DNA of 64,000 nt from Roseateles violae (GCF_030410485.1 NZ_JAUHHC010000002.1:186001-250000); one strand, 5' to 3'. Positions 17,196 through 27,336 are shown, counted from the first letter of the stretch. A program made the numbers and translations. Notes: generated by a model not told the origin, from the sequence alone.

Positions 17196-19262
17196 ATGAG
17201 CAGCAGCACCCCCATCCTCCAAAGCCTGATCGCCGACCGCTGGGTCGGCGGCACCGCCGCCCGCGCGCTGCTGAGCGCCGTCAATGGCCGCGAGGTGGCC
17301 CTGACCCATGCCGAGGAGATCGACTTCGGCGAGAGCCTGTCCTTTGCGCGGGGCCAAGCCTTGCCGGCCCTGCTCAAGCTCGACTTCCAGCAGCGCGCCG
17401 CGACGCTGAAGGCGCTGGCCGCCTATCTGATGGAGCGCAAAGAACAGCTGTACGCGATCTCGGCCCATACCGGCGGCACCCGCGCCGACAACTGGATCGA
17501 TATCGAGGGCGGCATCGGCACCTTGTTCGCCTACGCGAGCACCGGCCGGCGCGAGCTGCCATCCAGCAATATCGTCCACGAGGGCCCGGCCGTGTCGTTG
17601 GGCCGCGAGGGCAGCTTCATCGGCTCGCATGTGCTGGTGCCCAAGCGCGGCGTTGCCGTGCACATCAATGCCTTCAATTTCCCGATGTGGGGCATGCTGG
17701 AGAAGTTCGCGCCGAGCTTCCTGGCCGGCATGCCCTGCATCGTCAAGCCGGCCACCGCCACCAGCTATGTGGCCGAGGCCTGCGTGCGCCTGATCCAGGA
17801 CTCGGGCCTGCTGCCGGCCGGCAGCCTGCAGCTGGTGATCGGCGGCAGCGGCGATCTGCTCGACCGGCTGGAGGAGACCGATGTCGTCACCTTTACCGGC
17901 TCGGCCGACACGGCCGCGATGCTGAAGGTCAACAAGAACCTCATCCGCCGCGGCATTCCCTTCAATGCCGAGGCCGACAGCCTCAACTGCGCGATCCTGG
18001 CGCCGGACGTGACGCCGGACGATCCGGAGTTCGACCTCTTCGTGCGCGAGGTCTTCCGCGAGATGAGCGCCAAGACCGGCCAGAAGTGCACGGCGATCCG
18101 CCGCGCGATCGTGCCGCGTCAGCATCTCGATGCGGTCGCCGCCAAGCTGCGCGAGCGCCTGGCCAAGATCAAGGCCGGCGACCCCAGCGTCGAGGGCGTC
18201 AAGATGGGCGCGCTGGCCTCCAAGGCGCAGCAGGCCGATGTGGCCGAGCGCGTCGCGCTGCTGGCCCAGGGCAATGAAATCGTCTTCGGCGAGCGCGACG
18301 GCTTCGCGCCGCTGGGCGAGGGCGTCGCCAACGGCGCCTTCTTCGCGCCGACCCTGCTGCTGTGCCGCGACGCCTTCGCCAACGAGGCGGTCCACGAGCT
18401 GGAGGCCTTCGGCCCGGTGTCGACGCTGATGCCTTACGAGGACTTCGATCAGGCCCTGGCCCTGGCCGCCAAGGGCCGCGGCAGCCTGGTCGGCTCGGTG
18501 ATCACCAAGACCCCGGCGCTGGCGGCCGAGGCCGTCATGCATGCGGGCGCCTTCCACGGCCGCATCCATGTGCTGGACCGCGAGGCGGCCAAGGAGTCGA
18601 CCGGCCACGGCTCGCCGATGCCGGCGCTCAAACATGGCGGCCCGGGCCGGGCCGGCGGCGGCGAGGAGCTGGGCGGCATCCGCGCGGTCAAGCATTACCT
18701 GCAGCGCTGCGCGGTGCAGGGCTCGCCGACGATGGTCACCGCCATCACCGGCGAGTACCAGCGCGGCGCGAAGGTGCAGGAGGATGCGGTCCACCCCTTC
18801 CGCAAGCATTTTGAAGAGATCCAGATCGGCGACTCGCTGTTGACGCACCGCCGCACCGTCTCCGAGGCCGACATCGTCAACTTCGGCGGCATCTCGGGCG
18901 ACTACTTCTATATGCACTTCGACGAGATCGCCGCCAAGGACACGCAGTTCGGCCAGCGCATCGCGCATGGCTACTTCGTGCTCAGCGCCGCGGCCGGCCT
19001 GTTCGTCTCGCCGGCGCCGGGGCCGGTGCTGGCCAACTACGGCCTGGACACGCTGCGCTTCGTCAACCCGGTCGCGATCGGCGACACGATTCAGGCGCGC
19101 CTGACCTGCAAGCGCCGCATCGACCGCGGCAACCGCCCCGACCAGCCGCCACAGGGCGTCGTCGCCTGGGACGTGCAGGTGATGAACCAGCGCGGCGAGC
19201 TGGTGGCCAGCTACGACATCCTGACCCTGGTGGCGAAGCAGGCCGCGCAAACGGCGGCCTGA
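17196..19262 (+). CDS. paaZ: Bifunctional oxepin-CoA hydrolase / semialdehyde dehydrogenase PaaZ
   Basis: Two-domain enzyme of 688 residues. The N-terminal aldehyde dehydrogenase (about residues 1-520) oxidises 3-oxo-5,6-dehydrosuberyl-CoA semialdehyde; its catalytic Cys is in [15 protein letters not shown]. The C-terminal MaoC-like hydratase (about 535-680) opens the oxepin-CoA ring; [15 protein letters not shown] and [13 protein letters not shown] carry the hydratase Asp/His motif. Length matches E. coli PaaZ (681). The ATG at 17196 begins [16 protein letters not shown], a standard PaaZ opening. The 155-bp gap and hairpin before it suggest its dose may be set separately from the upstream genes. 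Confidence 0.96.
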   Translation: MSSSTPILQSLIADRWVGGTAARALLSAVNGREVALTHAEEIDFGESLSFARGQALPALLKLDFQQRAATLKALAAYLMERKEQLYAISAHTGGTRADNWIDIEGGIGTLFAYASTGRRELPSSNIVHEGPAVSLGREGSFIGSHVLVPKRGVAVHINAFNFPMWGMLEKFAPSFLAGMPCIVKPATATSYVAEACVRLIQDSGLLPAGSLQLVIGGSGDLLDRLEETDVVTFTGSADTAAMLKVNKNLIRRGIPFNAEADSLNCAILAPDVTPDDPEFDLFVREVFREMSAKTGQKCTAIRRAIVPRQHLDAVAAKLRERLAKIKAGDPSVEGVKMGALASKAQQADVAERVALLAQGNEIVFGERDGFAPLGEGVANGAFFAPTLLLCRDAFANEAVHELEAFGPVSTLMPYEDFDQALALAAKGRGSLVGSVITKTPALAAEAVMHAGAFHGRIHVLDREAAKESTGHGSPMPALKHGGPGRAGGGEELGGIRAVKHYLQRCAVQGSPTMVTAITGEYQRGAKVQEDAVHPFRKHFEEIQIGDSLLTHRRTVSEADIVNFGGISGDYFYMHFDEIAAKDTQFGQRIAHGYFVLSAAAGLFVSPAPGPVLANYGLDTLRFVNPVAIGDTIQARLTCKRRIDRGNRPDQPPQGVVAWDVQVMNQRGELVASYDILTLVAKQAAQTAA

Positions 19263-19296
19263 GCGGGAGACGGTGACCGCCTGCGCGGTGACGCCC

Positions 19297-19324
19297 TAAA
19301 GTTCTCACAGCAATCTGCCGATAG
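19297..19324 (+). promoter_or_regulatory. Sigma-28 (FliA)-like promoter of the chemoreceptor
   Basis: TAAAGTTC at 19297-19304 and GCCGATAG at 19317-19324 match the flagellar class III consensus TAAAGTTT / GCCGATAA at seven of eight positions each. The spacer is 12 bases, one longer than the 11 usual in enterics. It lies 36 bases upstream of the chemoreceptor ATG, exactly where such promoters occur before motility genes. Confidence 0.75.
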
Positions 19325-19326
19325 AG

Positions 19327-19357
19327 CCTGATCCGCCCCTGTGGCATCCGGATCAGG
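19327..19357 (+). promoter_or_regulatory. Inverted repeat covering the chemoreceptor ribosome site
   Basis: CCTGATCCG (19327-19335) is a perfect inverted copy of CGGATCAGG (19349-19357), and the right arm ends three bases before the ATG, covering the only purine-rich ribosome-site candidate. The hairpin could limit translation. If transcription starts about seven bases after the sigma-28 -10 element, part of the left arm would be missing from the RNA, so a DNA operator is an alternative. Confidence 0.5.
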
Positions 19358-19360
19358 CCC

Positions 19361-21229
19361 ATGTCGATCAAAGAAAAACTGCGCAATCTCTCGATCCAGC
19401 CCAAGCTGATCGCCAGCCTGGCCCTGTGCCTCTTGCTGTTCGCGGCCATCTCCGGTGGCGTCAGCGTCTGGCTGATCGGCGATGCGGTGCGCGAGCGTGT
19501 CGTCGCCGACGAGTTGCCCAGCGCCGTCGGCTCGATCCGCGCCGATGTGCAGCGCCGACTCAGCGAGCCGCTGACGGCGGCCTTGGGGCTGGCCGCCAAC
19601 GGCTATGTCCAGCAATGGGAGGCCGCCGGCCTGCCCGACGCCGGGCTCGATGCCTGGAAGGCCTATGCCAGCGCGGTGAAGGCGCAGCAGAAGGCCGCGA
19701 CGGTGTTCTGGATCTCCAAGAGCACGGGCAAATACCTGGGCGAGAATGGCCTGCAGCGCCAGATCAGCGACAAGGACCAGTGGTTCTACGGCTTCCTCGA
19801 CAGCGGCAAGCCCTACACGCTGGACATCGACCGCGACGTCTCGCAGGGCAGCTATATGCTGTTCATCAACACGCGGGCCGAGGCCCCCGGGAGCAAGCTG
19901 GCCATTGCCGGCGTCGGGCTCTCGATCGACGCCATGGGCAAGGCGATCGCCGACTACCGCATCGCCAAGACCGGCTCCGCCTTTCTGGTGCGCGCCAACG
20001 GCACGATCCTGATGCACCGCGATCCGGCCCTGATCGACGGCAAGCATGGCTTGAAGGACCAGCCCGGCATGAACGCCGAGCTGGCCGCCCAGCTGCTGGC
20101 AGGCAAGGCCTTCGCCCATGCCAGCTACAAGGCCGAGGACGGCGAGCGCTTCATCGCCTCGGCCCTGATCCCGGAGCTGAACGCCTATGTGATCGCCCAG
20201 GTGCCGGCGCAGGAGCTGCTGGGCCCGGTCAACCGCGCCCTGCAGATCGCCACCCTGGTCGCGATCTTGGTCGGCGGTGGCGTGGCGCTGCTGGTGATCC
20301 TCGTCATCAGCCGCGCGATCTCGGCGCCGATCCGCCGCGCCGCCGATCTGCTGGCCGACATCGCCGACGGCGAGGGCGACCTGACCCGCCGCATGGCGGT
20401 CGAGACCGGCGACGAGGTCGGCCGCCTCGGCGAGGCCTTCAACCGCTTCGTCTCGGCCCAGGCCGAGCTGGTGCGCCAGGTGCGGGCCAGCGCCGAGTCG
20501 ATCGCGACCGGCTCCTCGCAGATCGCGATCGGCAACACCGACCTGTCGCAGCGCACCGAGGAGCAGGCCAGCAATCTGCAGCAGACGGCCGCCTCGATGG
20601 ACGAGCTGACGGCCACCGTCCGGCAGAACGCCGACACCGCCCGCTCGGCCGCCCAGATCGCCGCCAGCGCCCGCACGGCCGCCGCCGAGGGCGGCATCGT
20701 CGTCGGCCAGGTGGTGGCGACGATGGAGCAGATCAGCGAAGCCTCGCGCAAGATCAACGACATCATCGGCGTGATCGACGGCATCGCGTTTCAGACCAAC
20801 ATCCTGGCGCTCAACGCGGCCGTCGAGGCGGCACGCGCGGGCGAGCAGGGCCGCGGCTTCGCCGTCGTGGCCGGCGAGGTGCGCACCCTGGCCCAGCGCA
20901 GCGCCCAGGCCGCCAAGGAGATCAAGGACCTGATCGGCCGCAATGTCGCCACCGTCGAGAGCGGCGCCAAGCAGGTCGGCAGCGCCGGCGCGGCGATGAC
21001 CGAGATCGTCACCCAGGTGGCCCGCGTCAACGACCTGATGGGCGAGATCAGCACCGCCAGCGTCGAGCAGAGCCAGGGCATCGCCCAGGTCGGCGATGCG
21101 GTGACCCAGCTCGACACGGTGACGCAGCAGAACGCTGCCCTGGTCGAGCAAAGCGCCGCCGCGGCCGAGAGCCTCAAGATTCAGGCGGCGCGGCTGAACG
21201 AGCTGATGTCGGTGTTCAAGCTGGCCTGA
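19361..21229 (+). CDS. Methyl-accepting chemotaxis protein with periplasmic Cache domain
   Basis: Transmembrane chemoreceptor of 622 residues. One membrane helix near residues 15-38 and another near 290-313 ([20 protein letters not shown]) flank a periplasmic dCache-like sensor containing [21 protein letters not shown] and [23 protein letters not shown] domain ([24 protein letters not shown]) follows, then the signalling coiled coil whose tip reads [37 protein letters not shown] (given in part), the universal MCP hairpin. The C-terminus lacks the NWETF pentapeptide that tethers CheR/CheB. The ligand is unknown; Cache sensors usually bind small carboxylates, amino acids or similar. Its tail overlaps the PPC-domain gene by 14 bases. 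Confidence 0.94.
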   Translation: MSIKEKLRNLSIQPKLIASLALCLLLFAAISGGVSVWLIGDAVRERVVADELPSAVGSIRADVQRRLSEPLTAALGLAANGYVQQWEAAGLPDAGLDAWKAYASAVKAQQKAATVFWISKSTGKYLGENGLQRQISDKDQWFYGFLDSGKPYTLDIDRDVSQGSYMLFINTRAEAPGSKLAIAGVGLSIDAMGKAIADYRIAKTGSAFLVRANGTILMHRDPALIDGKHGLKDQPGMNAELAAQLLAGKAFAHASYKAEDGERFIASALIPELNAYVIAQVPAQELLGPVNRALQIATLVAILVGGGVALLVILVISRAISAPIRRAADLLADIADGEGDLTRRMAVETGDEVGRLGEAFNRFVSAQAELVRQVRASAESIATGSSQIAIGNTDLSQRTEEQASNLQQTAASMDELTATVRQNADTARSAAQIAASARTAAAEGGIVVGQVVATMEQISEASRKINDIIGVIDGIAFQTNILALNAAVEAARAGEQGRGFAVVAGEVRTLAQRSAQAAKEIKDLIGRNVATVESGAKQVGSAGAAMTEIVTQVARVNDLMGEISTASVEQSQGIAQVGDAVTQLDTVTQQNAALVEQSAAAAESLKIQAARLNELMSVFKLA

Positions 21230-21620
21230 TCATCAGCTCGGCATAGCCGGTCGCCGGATCCGGCTCGCGGCTGAGTTGGTGGCCCGGCAGCAAGGCCAGC
21301 AGGATCTCGGCCGTCGTGCGCACGCGGCAGCCGGGTGCCACATGGCCGCCCAGGACCTGGCCCGCGGCGTCGGAGACGCTGATGTGCAGATGCGAGCCAT
21401 TGGCGGCGATGCTGCCGGCCAGGCTCAGCATCTCGAAGTCGGCGTCGCGGTTCAGCAGGGTCTCGGCGCCGGCCAGGCGCAGACGCAGGCGGTCCAGGCT
21501 GCCGATGCCCGAGACGACGAAAGCCGCTCCGTGGCCGCTCGCATACACGGCCGCCTCGATCGCCGGCCGCAGTTCGTCACCGGGCCGCAGGCGCAGCGGC
21601 AGCAAGAGGTGCGTCGTCAT
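21216..21620 (-). CDS. PPC/DUF296 domain protein
   Basis: Single-domain PPC (DUF296) protein of 134 residues. The family core is clear in [41 protein letters not shown], shown here as [13 protein letters not shown] and VLGGHV, where the His pair and GGH motif form the putative metal/ligand site of the trimeric fold. In plants this domain is joined to AT-hooks; bacterial stand-alone versions have no established role. The ATG at 21620 starts right at the domain. It converges on and overlaps the chemoreceptor gene. Confidence 0.85.
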   Translation of the reverse strand: MTTHLLLPLRLRPGDELRPAIEAAVYASGHGAAFVVSGIGSLDRLRLRLAGAETLLNRDADFEMLSLAGSIAANGSHLHISVSDAAGQVLGGHVAPGCRVRTTAEILLALLPGHQLSREPDPATGYAELMIRPA

Positions 21621-21704
21621 GCAAGAAGCATAGCCGCGAACTTCCCGCCGGGCGCGGCTGCGATCAGGCAAGATAGCCGCATTCCCATCGCGACGGAGCT
21701 TGTC

Positions 21705-22208
21705 ATGGCGAGGATGATCCGGCCTTTCTTGATGCTGATGCTGGCCCTGGCGACGCTGCTGGCCGGCGGCTGCGCAGCACTGCAGCCGCGCGATCCACTG
21801 ACGGTCACGGTGGTCGGCGTGGAATCGCTGCCGGGCGAGGGCCTGGAGCTGCGCATGCTGGTGCGCCTGCGCGTGCAGAACCCGAACGACCAGCCGATCG
21901 ACTACAACGGCGTGTCGGTCGAGATGACGGTGCAGGGCCGCGGCTTCGCCACCGGCGTCAGCGATGCGGGCGGCACCGTGCCGCGCTTCGGCGAGACGGT
22001 GATCGCGGTGCCGGTCAGCGTGTCGGCGCTGCGCATGGCCGGGCAGGTGATGGGCTTCATCAACAGCAGCAGCAGCAGCGAGCGCCGCGGCAGGATCGTC
22101 TACGAGATGAACGGCAAGCTGGCCGGCAGCGCCTTCAGCAGCGTCCACTTCAAATCGGCCGGGGAACTCAATCTGCCCACAGCCGGCGCGGCCGCGGCCA
22201 GCGACTGA
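21705..22208 (+). CDS. LEA-type 2 domain lipoprotein
   Basis: Lipoprotein of 167 residues with signal segment and lipobox LLAGGC. The mature part matches the LEA type 2 (water stress and hypersensitive response) domain, a beta-sandwich: GLELRMLVRLRVQNPNDQPIDYNGVSVEMTVQGRG in blocks, with the hallmark NPNDQPIDYNG. In bacteria these lipoproteins are thought to act in envelope stress tolerance but lack a defined activity. A good ribosome site (CGGAG) lies eight bases before the ATG at 21705. It is divergent from the PPC gene. Confidence 0.85.
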   Translation: MARMIRPFLMLMLALATLLAGGCAALQPRDPLTVTVVGVESLPGEGLELRMLVRLRVQNPNDQPIDYNGVSVEMTVQGRGFATGVSDAGGTVPRFGETVIAVPVSVSALRMAGQVMGFINSSSSSERRGRIVYEMNGKLAGSAFSSVHFKSAGELNLPTAGAAAASD

Positions 22209-22224
22209 GCGGGCAATCGATCGC

Positions 22225-22965
22225 TCAGCGCGTCAGGCCGAAGTCGTCCGCCTTGCCGGCCAGATCGGCGCGGCGCGCGCCGGTGAAGCGCTTCGCCCAG
22301 TAGGCCTCGCGCATGTCCTCGACGCGCACGGCGCTGCCGGTGCGCGGCGCATGGATGAACTTGCCCTCGCCGACGTAGATGCCCACATGGGAGAAGGTGC
22401 GGCGCATCGTGTTGAAGAAGACCAGATCGCCGGGCTTCAGTTCTTCCTTCTTGATAGGCACCAGGCTGGAGAGCTTGGCCTGCTCGTCGGCGCGCCGCGG
22501 CAGCACCAGGCCGACGCTGCGCTCGAAGATGTGGCGGGTGAAGCCGCTGCAGTCGAAACCGCTTTCGACCGTGTTGCCGCCGCGCGTGTAGCGCACGCCG
22601 AGGAAGTTCATCGCCGACAGCACCAGGCCCGAGGCGGTGTCGCGCATCTGGTCCAGCAGCTTGCTCGATTCACCCTGGGCCTGCGCCAGCACGCCGCGTT
22701 CCTGCAGAAAGCGGCTGACCGGATCGGTGGCCGTCGCGGCGGGCAGGGGCGTGGGCGCTGTTTGCAGCGGCACCTGCTGTTGCTGCAGGCTCTGCCCGTA
22801 GGCGCCCATCATGATGCCGGCCGGCGGCTGTGCGGGCTGTTGCTGTTGCGCCCGCGCCGTCCCGAACGCAGCGCCCAGCACCAAGCCGACGGCGCAGAGG
22901 CTCGTCGAGAGTCTGGGCAGGCGGGGATGGGAGAGGGGGGCGGAGCGGCGGCAGGCGTCGGACAT
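22225..22965 (-). CDS. NlpC/P60 family peptidoglycan hydrolase
   Basis: Secreted cell-wall cysteine peptidase of 246 residues. After a signal-like hydrophobic segment (STSLCAVGLVLGAAFGTARAQ) and a Gln/Pro-rich linker, the C-terminal NlpC/P60 domain (about residues 115-235) has the catalytic Cys in GFDCSGFTRHIF, the His in FSHVGIYVGEGKFIHAP, and a final His in the same block. Such enzymes cut D-Glu-diaminopimelate or related bonds in muropeptides. I start at the ATG at 22965; a frame 16 codons longer from a TTG is less likely. It is divergent from prpE across 315 bases. Confidence 0.9.
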   Translation of the reverse strand: MSDACRRSAPLSHPRLPRLSTSLCAVGLVLGAAFGTARAQQQQPAQPPAGIMMGAYGQSLQQQQVPLQTAPTPLPAATATDPVSRFLQERGVLAQAQGESSKLLDQMRDTASGLVLSAMNFLGVRYTRGGNTVESGFDCSGFTRHIFERSVGLVLPRRADEQAKLSSLVPIKKEELKPGDLVFFNTMRRTFSHVGIYVGEGKFIHAPRTGSAVRVEDMREAYWAKRFTGARRADLAGKADDFGLTR

Positions 22966-23280
22966 GGCGTTCGGCGCGCAGCTTAGGGGCCCGCTGTTCG
23001 GAGCGTCAAGCAAAGCGGCGGTGATCTGCGGGTAAGCCCTGGGCGTATTTACATCCGGGCACCCGCCTTACGGATTTGATCAAGGGTTAATACCGAATTG
23101 GACCACAGCCGGGTGCCGCCGAATGTTTCCGATCGTGTGTGGCGGCCGCCGAGTGGCTCGCCCGGCGGCAGCATTTCACGCCGGGTGATGTCGAGTGCCG
23201 CGCTGGGCCGGTCAGCCTCTCGTCAGTCCCCGACCATGAAATGCGCGGGCATTCTCTCCTCGCGCATTGGAGCCCGCCGC
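22966..23280. other. Divergent intergenic region between NlpC/P60 and prpE genes
   Basis: This 315-bp gap has no convincing gene. A short AT-richer patch at about 23045-23100 (with TTTACATCC and GGGTTAATACCG) is the likeliest place for the two divergent promoters, but I cannot name clear -35/-10 pairs. The rest has the same GC level as coding DNA, and the open frame there upstream of prpE shows no family resemblance. Confidence 0.5.
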
Positions 23281-25188
23281 ATGGCCACCGACTACGCCCA
23301 ATTCCACCAGCGCTCGATTGCCGAGCGCGATGCCTTCTGGGCCGAGCAGGCCAAGGGCATCGAATGGCAGCGCGCGCCGCAGCAGATCTGCGACTACAGC
23401 AATCCGCCCTTCGCCCGCTGGTTCGTCGGCGGCCAGACCAATCTCTGTCACAACGCGGTGGACCGCCATGCGCGCGAGCGGCCGGGCGAGAACGCGCTGA
23501 TCTGGGTCTCGACCGAGGTCGGCGAGGAGCGAATCTACAGCTTCGCCCAGCTGCAGGCCGAGGTCGAGTGCATGGCCGCGATGCTGCGGGAACAGGGCGT
23601 GACGCAGGGCGACCGGGTGCTGATCTATATGCCCATGATCCCGGAGGCGGCCTTTGCGATGCTGGCCTGTGCGCGCATCGGCGCCATCCACTCGGTCGTG
23701 TTTGGCGGCTTCGCCAGCGGCAGCCTGGCCAGCCGCATCGATGATGCCGAGCCGGTGCTGATCGTCAGCGCCGATGCCGGCAGCCGCGGCGGCAAGGTGA
23801 TTCCGTACAAGCCGCTGCTGGACGAGGCCTTGCGGCTGTCCCGCCACCAGCCGCGGCGCGTGCTGCTGGTCGACCGCGGTCTGGCGGCGATGGACAAGGT
23901 GGCCGAACGGGATCTCGACTACGCCGAGCTGCGCCGCCGCCATGCCGGTGCGCGCCTGCCCTGCGTCTGGCTCGACGCGACGGCGCCCAGCTACACGCTC
24001 TACACCAGCGGCACGACCGGCAAACCCAAGGGCGTGCAGCGCGATACCGGCGGCTATGCCGTCGCGCTGGCGGCCAGCATGCAGCACATCTTCGGCGGCC
24101 GCGCCGGCGAGACCTTCTTCTCGACCAGCGACATCGGCTGGGTCGTCGGCCACAGCTATATCGTCTACGGGCCGCTGATCGCAGGCATGGCGACCATCAT
24201 GTACGAGGGCCTGCCGACGCGACCCGATGCCGGCATCTGGTGGCAGCTGGTCGAGCGCTTCAAGGTCAGTCTGATGTTTAGCGCGCCGACCGCCGTGCGG
24301 GTGCTGAAGAAGCAGGATCCGGCCTACCTGAGCAAGTACGACCTGAGTTCCTTGCGCGCGCTGTTCCTGGCCGGCGAGCCGCTGGACGAGCCGACCGCGC
24401 GCTGGATCGCCGACGCCTTGGGCGTGCCCATCGTCGACAACTACTGGCAGACCGAAACCGGCTGGCCCATCCTCTCGCTGGCCAACCATCTGCCCGGCGT
24501 TGCGCCGCGCGCCAGCAAGTTCGGCTCGCCCGGCATGGCCATGTACGGCTACCAGGTCAAGCTGCTGGACGAGAACAGCGGCGAGGAGCTCGCCGAGCCC
24601 AACCGCAAGGGCGTGCTGGCGATCGAGGGCCCGCTGCCGCCGGGCTGCCTGCAGACCGTCTGGCGCGACGATGCGCGCTTCGTCTCCACCTACTGGTCCA
24701 GCATCCCCGGTCGCCAGGTCTATTCGACTTTCGACTGGGGCCTGCGCGATGCCGACGGTTATTACTTCATCCTCGGACGCACCGACGACGTGATCAATGT
24801 GGCCGGCCATCGGCTCGGCACTCGGGAGATCGAGGAAAGCATCGCCGGCCATCCGAACGTGGCCGAGGTCGCCGTCGTCGGCGTCGCCGATGCGCTGAAG
24901 GGCCAGGTCGCGCTGGCCTTCGCGGTGCTGAAGGATCCGTCCCAGGCGGCCACGCCCGAGCTGGCCCTGCGCCAGGAGGGCGAGATCATGAAGGTCGTCG
25001 ACCAGCAACTCGGCGCGCTGGCGCGGCCGGCGCGGGTGCGCTTCGTCGGCGTGCTGCCCAAGACCCGTTCGGGCAAGCTGCTGCGCCGCGCGATCCAGGC
25101 GGTGGCCGAGGGCCGCGATCCGGGCGATCTGACGACGATCGAGGATCCCGCGGCGCTGCAGCAGATCCGCGAACTGCTGGCCGGCTGA
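23281..25188 (+). CDS. prpE: Propionyl-CoA synthetase
   Basis: AMP-forming acyl-CoA synthetase of 635 residues in the PrpE branch, which activates propionate. The ATP loop reads YTSGTTGKPKGVQRD, where the VQRD ending is typical of PrpE, and DNYWQTETGWPI is the adenine/acyl-pocket motif with the Trp that limits acyl chain size. GRTDDVINVAGHRLGTREIE is the hinge and PKTRSGKLLRRAI holds the catalytic, acetylation-sensitive Lys. The N-terminus opens YAQFHQRSIAERDAFWAEQA, as usual. The 2-methylcitrate genes prpBCD are not adjacent, so it may serve propionate from several sources, including odd-chain or branched acyl catabolism. Confidence 0.94.
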   Translation: MATDYAQFHQRSIAERDAFWAEQAKGIEWQRAPQQICDYSNPPFARWFVGGQTNLCHNAVDRHARERPGENALIWVSTEVGEERIYSFAQLQAEVECMAAMLREQGVTQGDRVLIYMPMIPEAAFAMLACARIGAIHSVVFGGFASGSLASRIDDAEPVLIVSADAGSRGGKVIPYKPLLDEALRLSRHQPRRVLLVDRGLAAMDKVAERDLDYAELRRRHAGARLPCVWLDATAPSYTLYTSGTTGKPKGVQRDTGGYAVALAASMQHIFGGRAGETFFSTSDIGWVVGHSYIVYGPLIAGMATIMYEGLPTRPDAGIWWQLVERFKVSLMFSAPTAVRVLKKQDPAYLSKYDLSSLRALFLAGEPLDEPTARWIADALGVPIVDNYWQTETGWPILSLANHLPGVAPRASKFGSPGMAMYGYQVKLLDENSGEELAEPNRKGVLAIEGPLPPGCLQTVWRDDARFVSTYWSSIPGRQVYSTFDWGLRDADGYYFILGRTDDVINVAGHRLGTREIEESIAGHPNVAEVAVVGVADALKGQVALAFAVLKDPSQAATPELALRQEGEIMKVVDQQLGALARPARVRFVGVLPKTRSGKLLRRAIQAVAEGRDPGDLTTIEDPAALQQIRELLAG

Positions 25189-25323
25189 GCGCGCTTGATC
25201 CCTCGCGATCGGCAGTCCGTCGCAAGCGCGGCCTGCCGCCGCATTCCCGCGGCACAATCCGCGCGCATGCCCGCGGCATCCGGCCGCGGCAAGGACAAGA
25301 CCGCAAGAAACGGAGTGAGACGG

Positions 25324-27300
25324 ATGAAGACCAAGACCCTGTTGTCGGCCGCCTGCCTGGCCGTGCTGGCCGCCGGTGCGATCGCGCAGACCATGCCGGC
25401 GCCGGCGTTCCCCAAGTTCAAGTCGGCCGACGAGATCAAAGCGCGCTGCGACGAAGGCCTGGCGGCGACGAGCAAGCAGCTGGCCGCGCTGGAAGGCCGC
25501 GCGGTCGACGCCGGCTGGATCGCCGCCTACGATGCCTTCTACGCGGCCGCGGAGGACGCGCAGAACTCGATCGACTTCCTGCAATACGTGCACCCGGACA
25601 AGGCGCTGCGCGATGCGGCCCAGGCCTGCTCGCTGCGCTGGGCCGACTTCAATTCCAGCCTGAAGCAGAACGAGAAGCTCTACCAGGCGATGAAGGCCGC
25701 ACCGGCCGCCGATGCGATCGAGCGCGAGCTGCTGCGCGTGGCGATCGGCGACTTCGAGGACGGCGGCGTCGCGCTGCCGGCCGCCAAACGCGAGCGCGCA
25801 AAGAAGATCCTCGACCGCATCACCGAGATCGACCAGCAGTTCAACAAGAACATCCGCGAGGCCGGCGTCAAGGTGGCCTTCAGCGAGGCCGAGCTGAAAG
25901 GCGTGCCCGAGAACGTCTGGAAGAACGCCAAGCGCGACGAACAAGGCCGCTATGTGCTGGGTGTCGACTATCCGAGCTATGTGCCGGTGCTGCAGTCGGC
26001 CGAGCTGGGCAGCACGCGCGAGAAGATGTGGTGGGCCAAGGTCAACGAGGGCGGCGACGCCAACCTCAAGCTCCTGCACGAGATCGCGAGCCTGCGCCAT
26101 GAGTACGCGGCGCTGTTCGGCTTTGCCAACTATGTGGACTTCAATCTGCGCCGCAAGATGGCCAAAGACGGCAGCACCGCCTGGAAGTTCCTCGACGAGG
26201 TCAAGAGCACCGTGATCGAGGGCGAGCGCGCCGATCTGGTCGAGCTGCGCGCGGCCAAGGCCAAGCACCTGGGCACGCCGCTGGCATCGACCGAGATCAA
26301 GCGCTGGGACGCCAGCTACTACTCCGAGCGCCTGCGCCGCGAGCGCTACAGCGTCGACCAGGAAGCCTTCCGCCCCTACTTCCCGCCGGAGCAGACGCTG
26401 GCCTTCGCCATGCGCGTGATCGAGAAGCTGATGGGCGTGCGCTATACCAAGGTGGCCGCCGAGCTCTGGCATCCTGAGACGCAGGCCTATGTGGTCAGCG
26501 ATGCGGCCAGCGGCAAGCCGATCGCGCAGATGTATGTCGACCTCTACCCGCGCGAGGGTAAGTACAACCACGCGGCGGTCTGGTCGCTGCGCGGCAGCAG
26601 CAGCAAGCTCGGCCGCACGCCGGTGGCGGCCCTGGTCGTCAACTTCGACCGCAAGGGCCTGACCATCGACGAGGTCGAGACCCTGCTGCACGAGTTGGGC
26701 CATGCGGTGCACAACAATCTGTCCAATACCCGTTATGCGGCCCAGGCCGGCACCTCGGTGATGCAGGACTTCGTCGAGGCACCGTCGCAGATGCTGGAGG
26801 ACTGGGTCTTCGACAAGAAGGTCCTGAAGTTGATGAGCGAGGTCTGCGCGAGCTGCAAGCCGGTGCCCGACGCCATGGTCGACCAGGCGGTCAAGGCGAA
26901 GAACTTCGCCAAGGGCACGCGCTACGGCCGCCAGCATCTGTACGCCAGCTATGACCTGGCCCTGCACGGCCCGGTCGTGCCCGATCCGCTGGCCCTGTGG
27001 GCCAAGATGGAGGGCGAGACGCCGCTGGGCCACGAGAAGGGCAGCAAGTTCCCGGCCGGTTTCGCGCACCTGACCGCGCAGTACGGCGCCGGCTACTACG
27101 GCTATCTGTGGAGCCTGGTGCTGGCGATGGACCTGCGCACCGCCTTCAAGGACGACAAGCTGAGCCCCGGCATCGGCCTCGACTACCGCAACAAGGTGCT
27201 CGGCCAGGGCAGCCAGCGTCCGGCGCCGGAACTGGTGACGGACTTCCTCGGCCGCGACTGGAACTCCAAGGCCTTCTTCGAGGATCTGCGCAAGCAGTAA
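25324..27300 (+). CDS. Secreted M3-family zinc oligopeptidase
   Basis: Metallopeptidase of the thimet oligopeptidase/Dcp family (M3), 658 residues. The zinc-binding motif is HELGHAVHNNL (HExxH), with the third ligand Glu in FVEAPSQMLEDW. Family members cleave short peptides. A signal peptide (MKTKTLLSAACLAVLAAGAIAQ) predicts periplasmic location, unlike cytoplasmic PrlC or Dcp homologues, so it may trim imported or envelope-derived peptides. I use the ATG at 25324 because it gives the signal peptide. A strong terminator follows 37 bases after the stop. Confidence 0.92.
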   Translation: MKTKTLLSAACLAVLAAGAIAQTMPAPAFPKFKSADEIKARCDEGLAATSKQLAALEGRAVDAGWIAAYDAFYAAAEDAQNSIDFLQYVHPDKALRDAAQACSLRWADFNSSLKQNEKLYQAMKAAPAADAIERELLRVAIGDFEDGGVALPAAKRERAKKILDRITEIDQQFNKNIREAGVKVAFSEAELKGVPENVWKNAKRDEQGRYVLGVDYPSYVPVLQSAELGSTREKMWWAKVNEGGDANLKLLHEIASLRHEYAALFGFANYVDFNLRRKMAKDGSTAWKFLDEVKSTVIEGERADLVELRAAKAKHLGTPLASTEIKRWDASYYSERLRRERYSVDQEAFRPYFPPEQTLAFAMRVIEKLMGVRYTKVAAELWHPETQAYVVSDAASGKPIAQMYVDLYPREGKYNHAAVWSLRGSSSKLGRTPVAALVVNFDRKGLTIDEVETLLHELGHAVHNNLSNTRYAAQAGTSVMQDFVEAPSQMLEDWVFDKKVLKLMSEVCASCKPVPDAMVDQAVKAKNFAKGTRYGRQHLYASYDLALHGPVVPDPLALWAKMEGETPLGHEKGSKFPAGFAHLTAQYGAGYYGYLWSLVLAMDLRTAFKDDKLSPGIGLDYRNKVLGQGSQRPAPELVTDFLGRDWNSKAFFEDLRKQ

Positions 27301-27336
27301 GCAAGCCGCCATCCGCTGGGCCACCCGCTCCAGCGC

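Noticed and set aside
22966-23280. Extended N-terminus of prpE from about 23098
   Set aside because: The upstream codons do not resemble PrpE, whereas the ATG at 23281 opens exactly on the conserved YAQFHQRSI segment.
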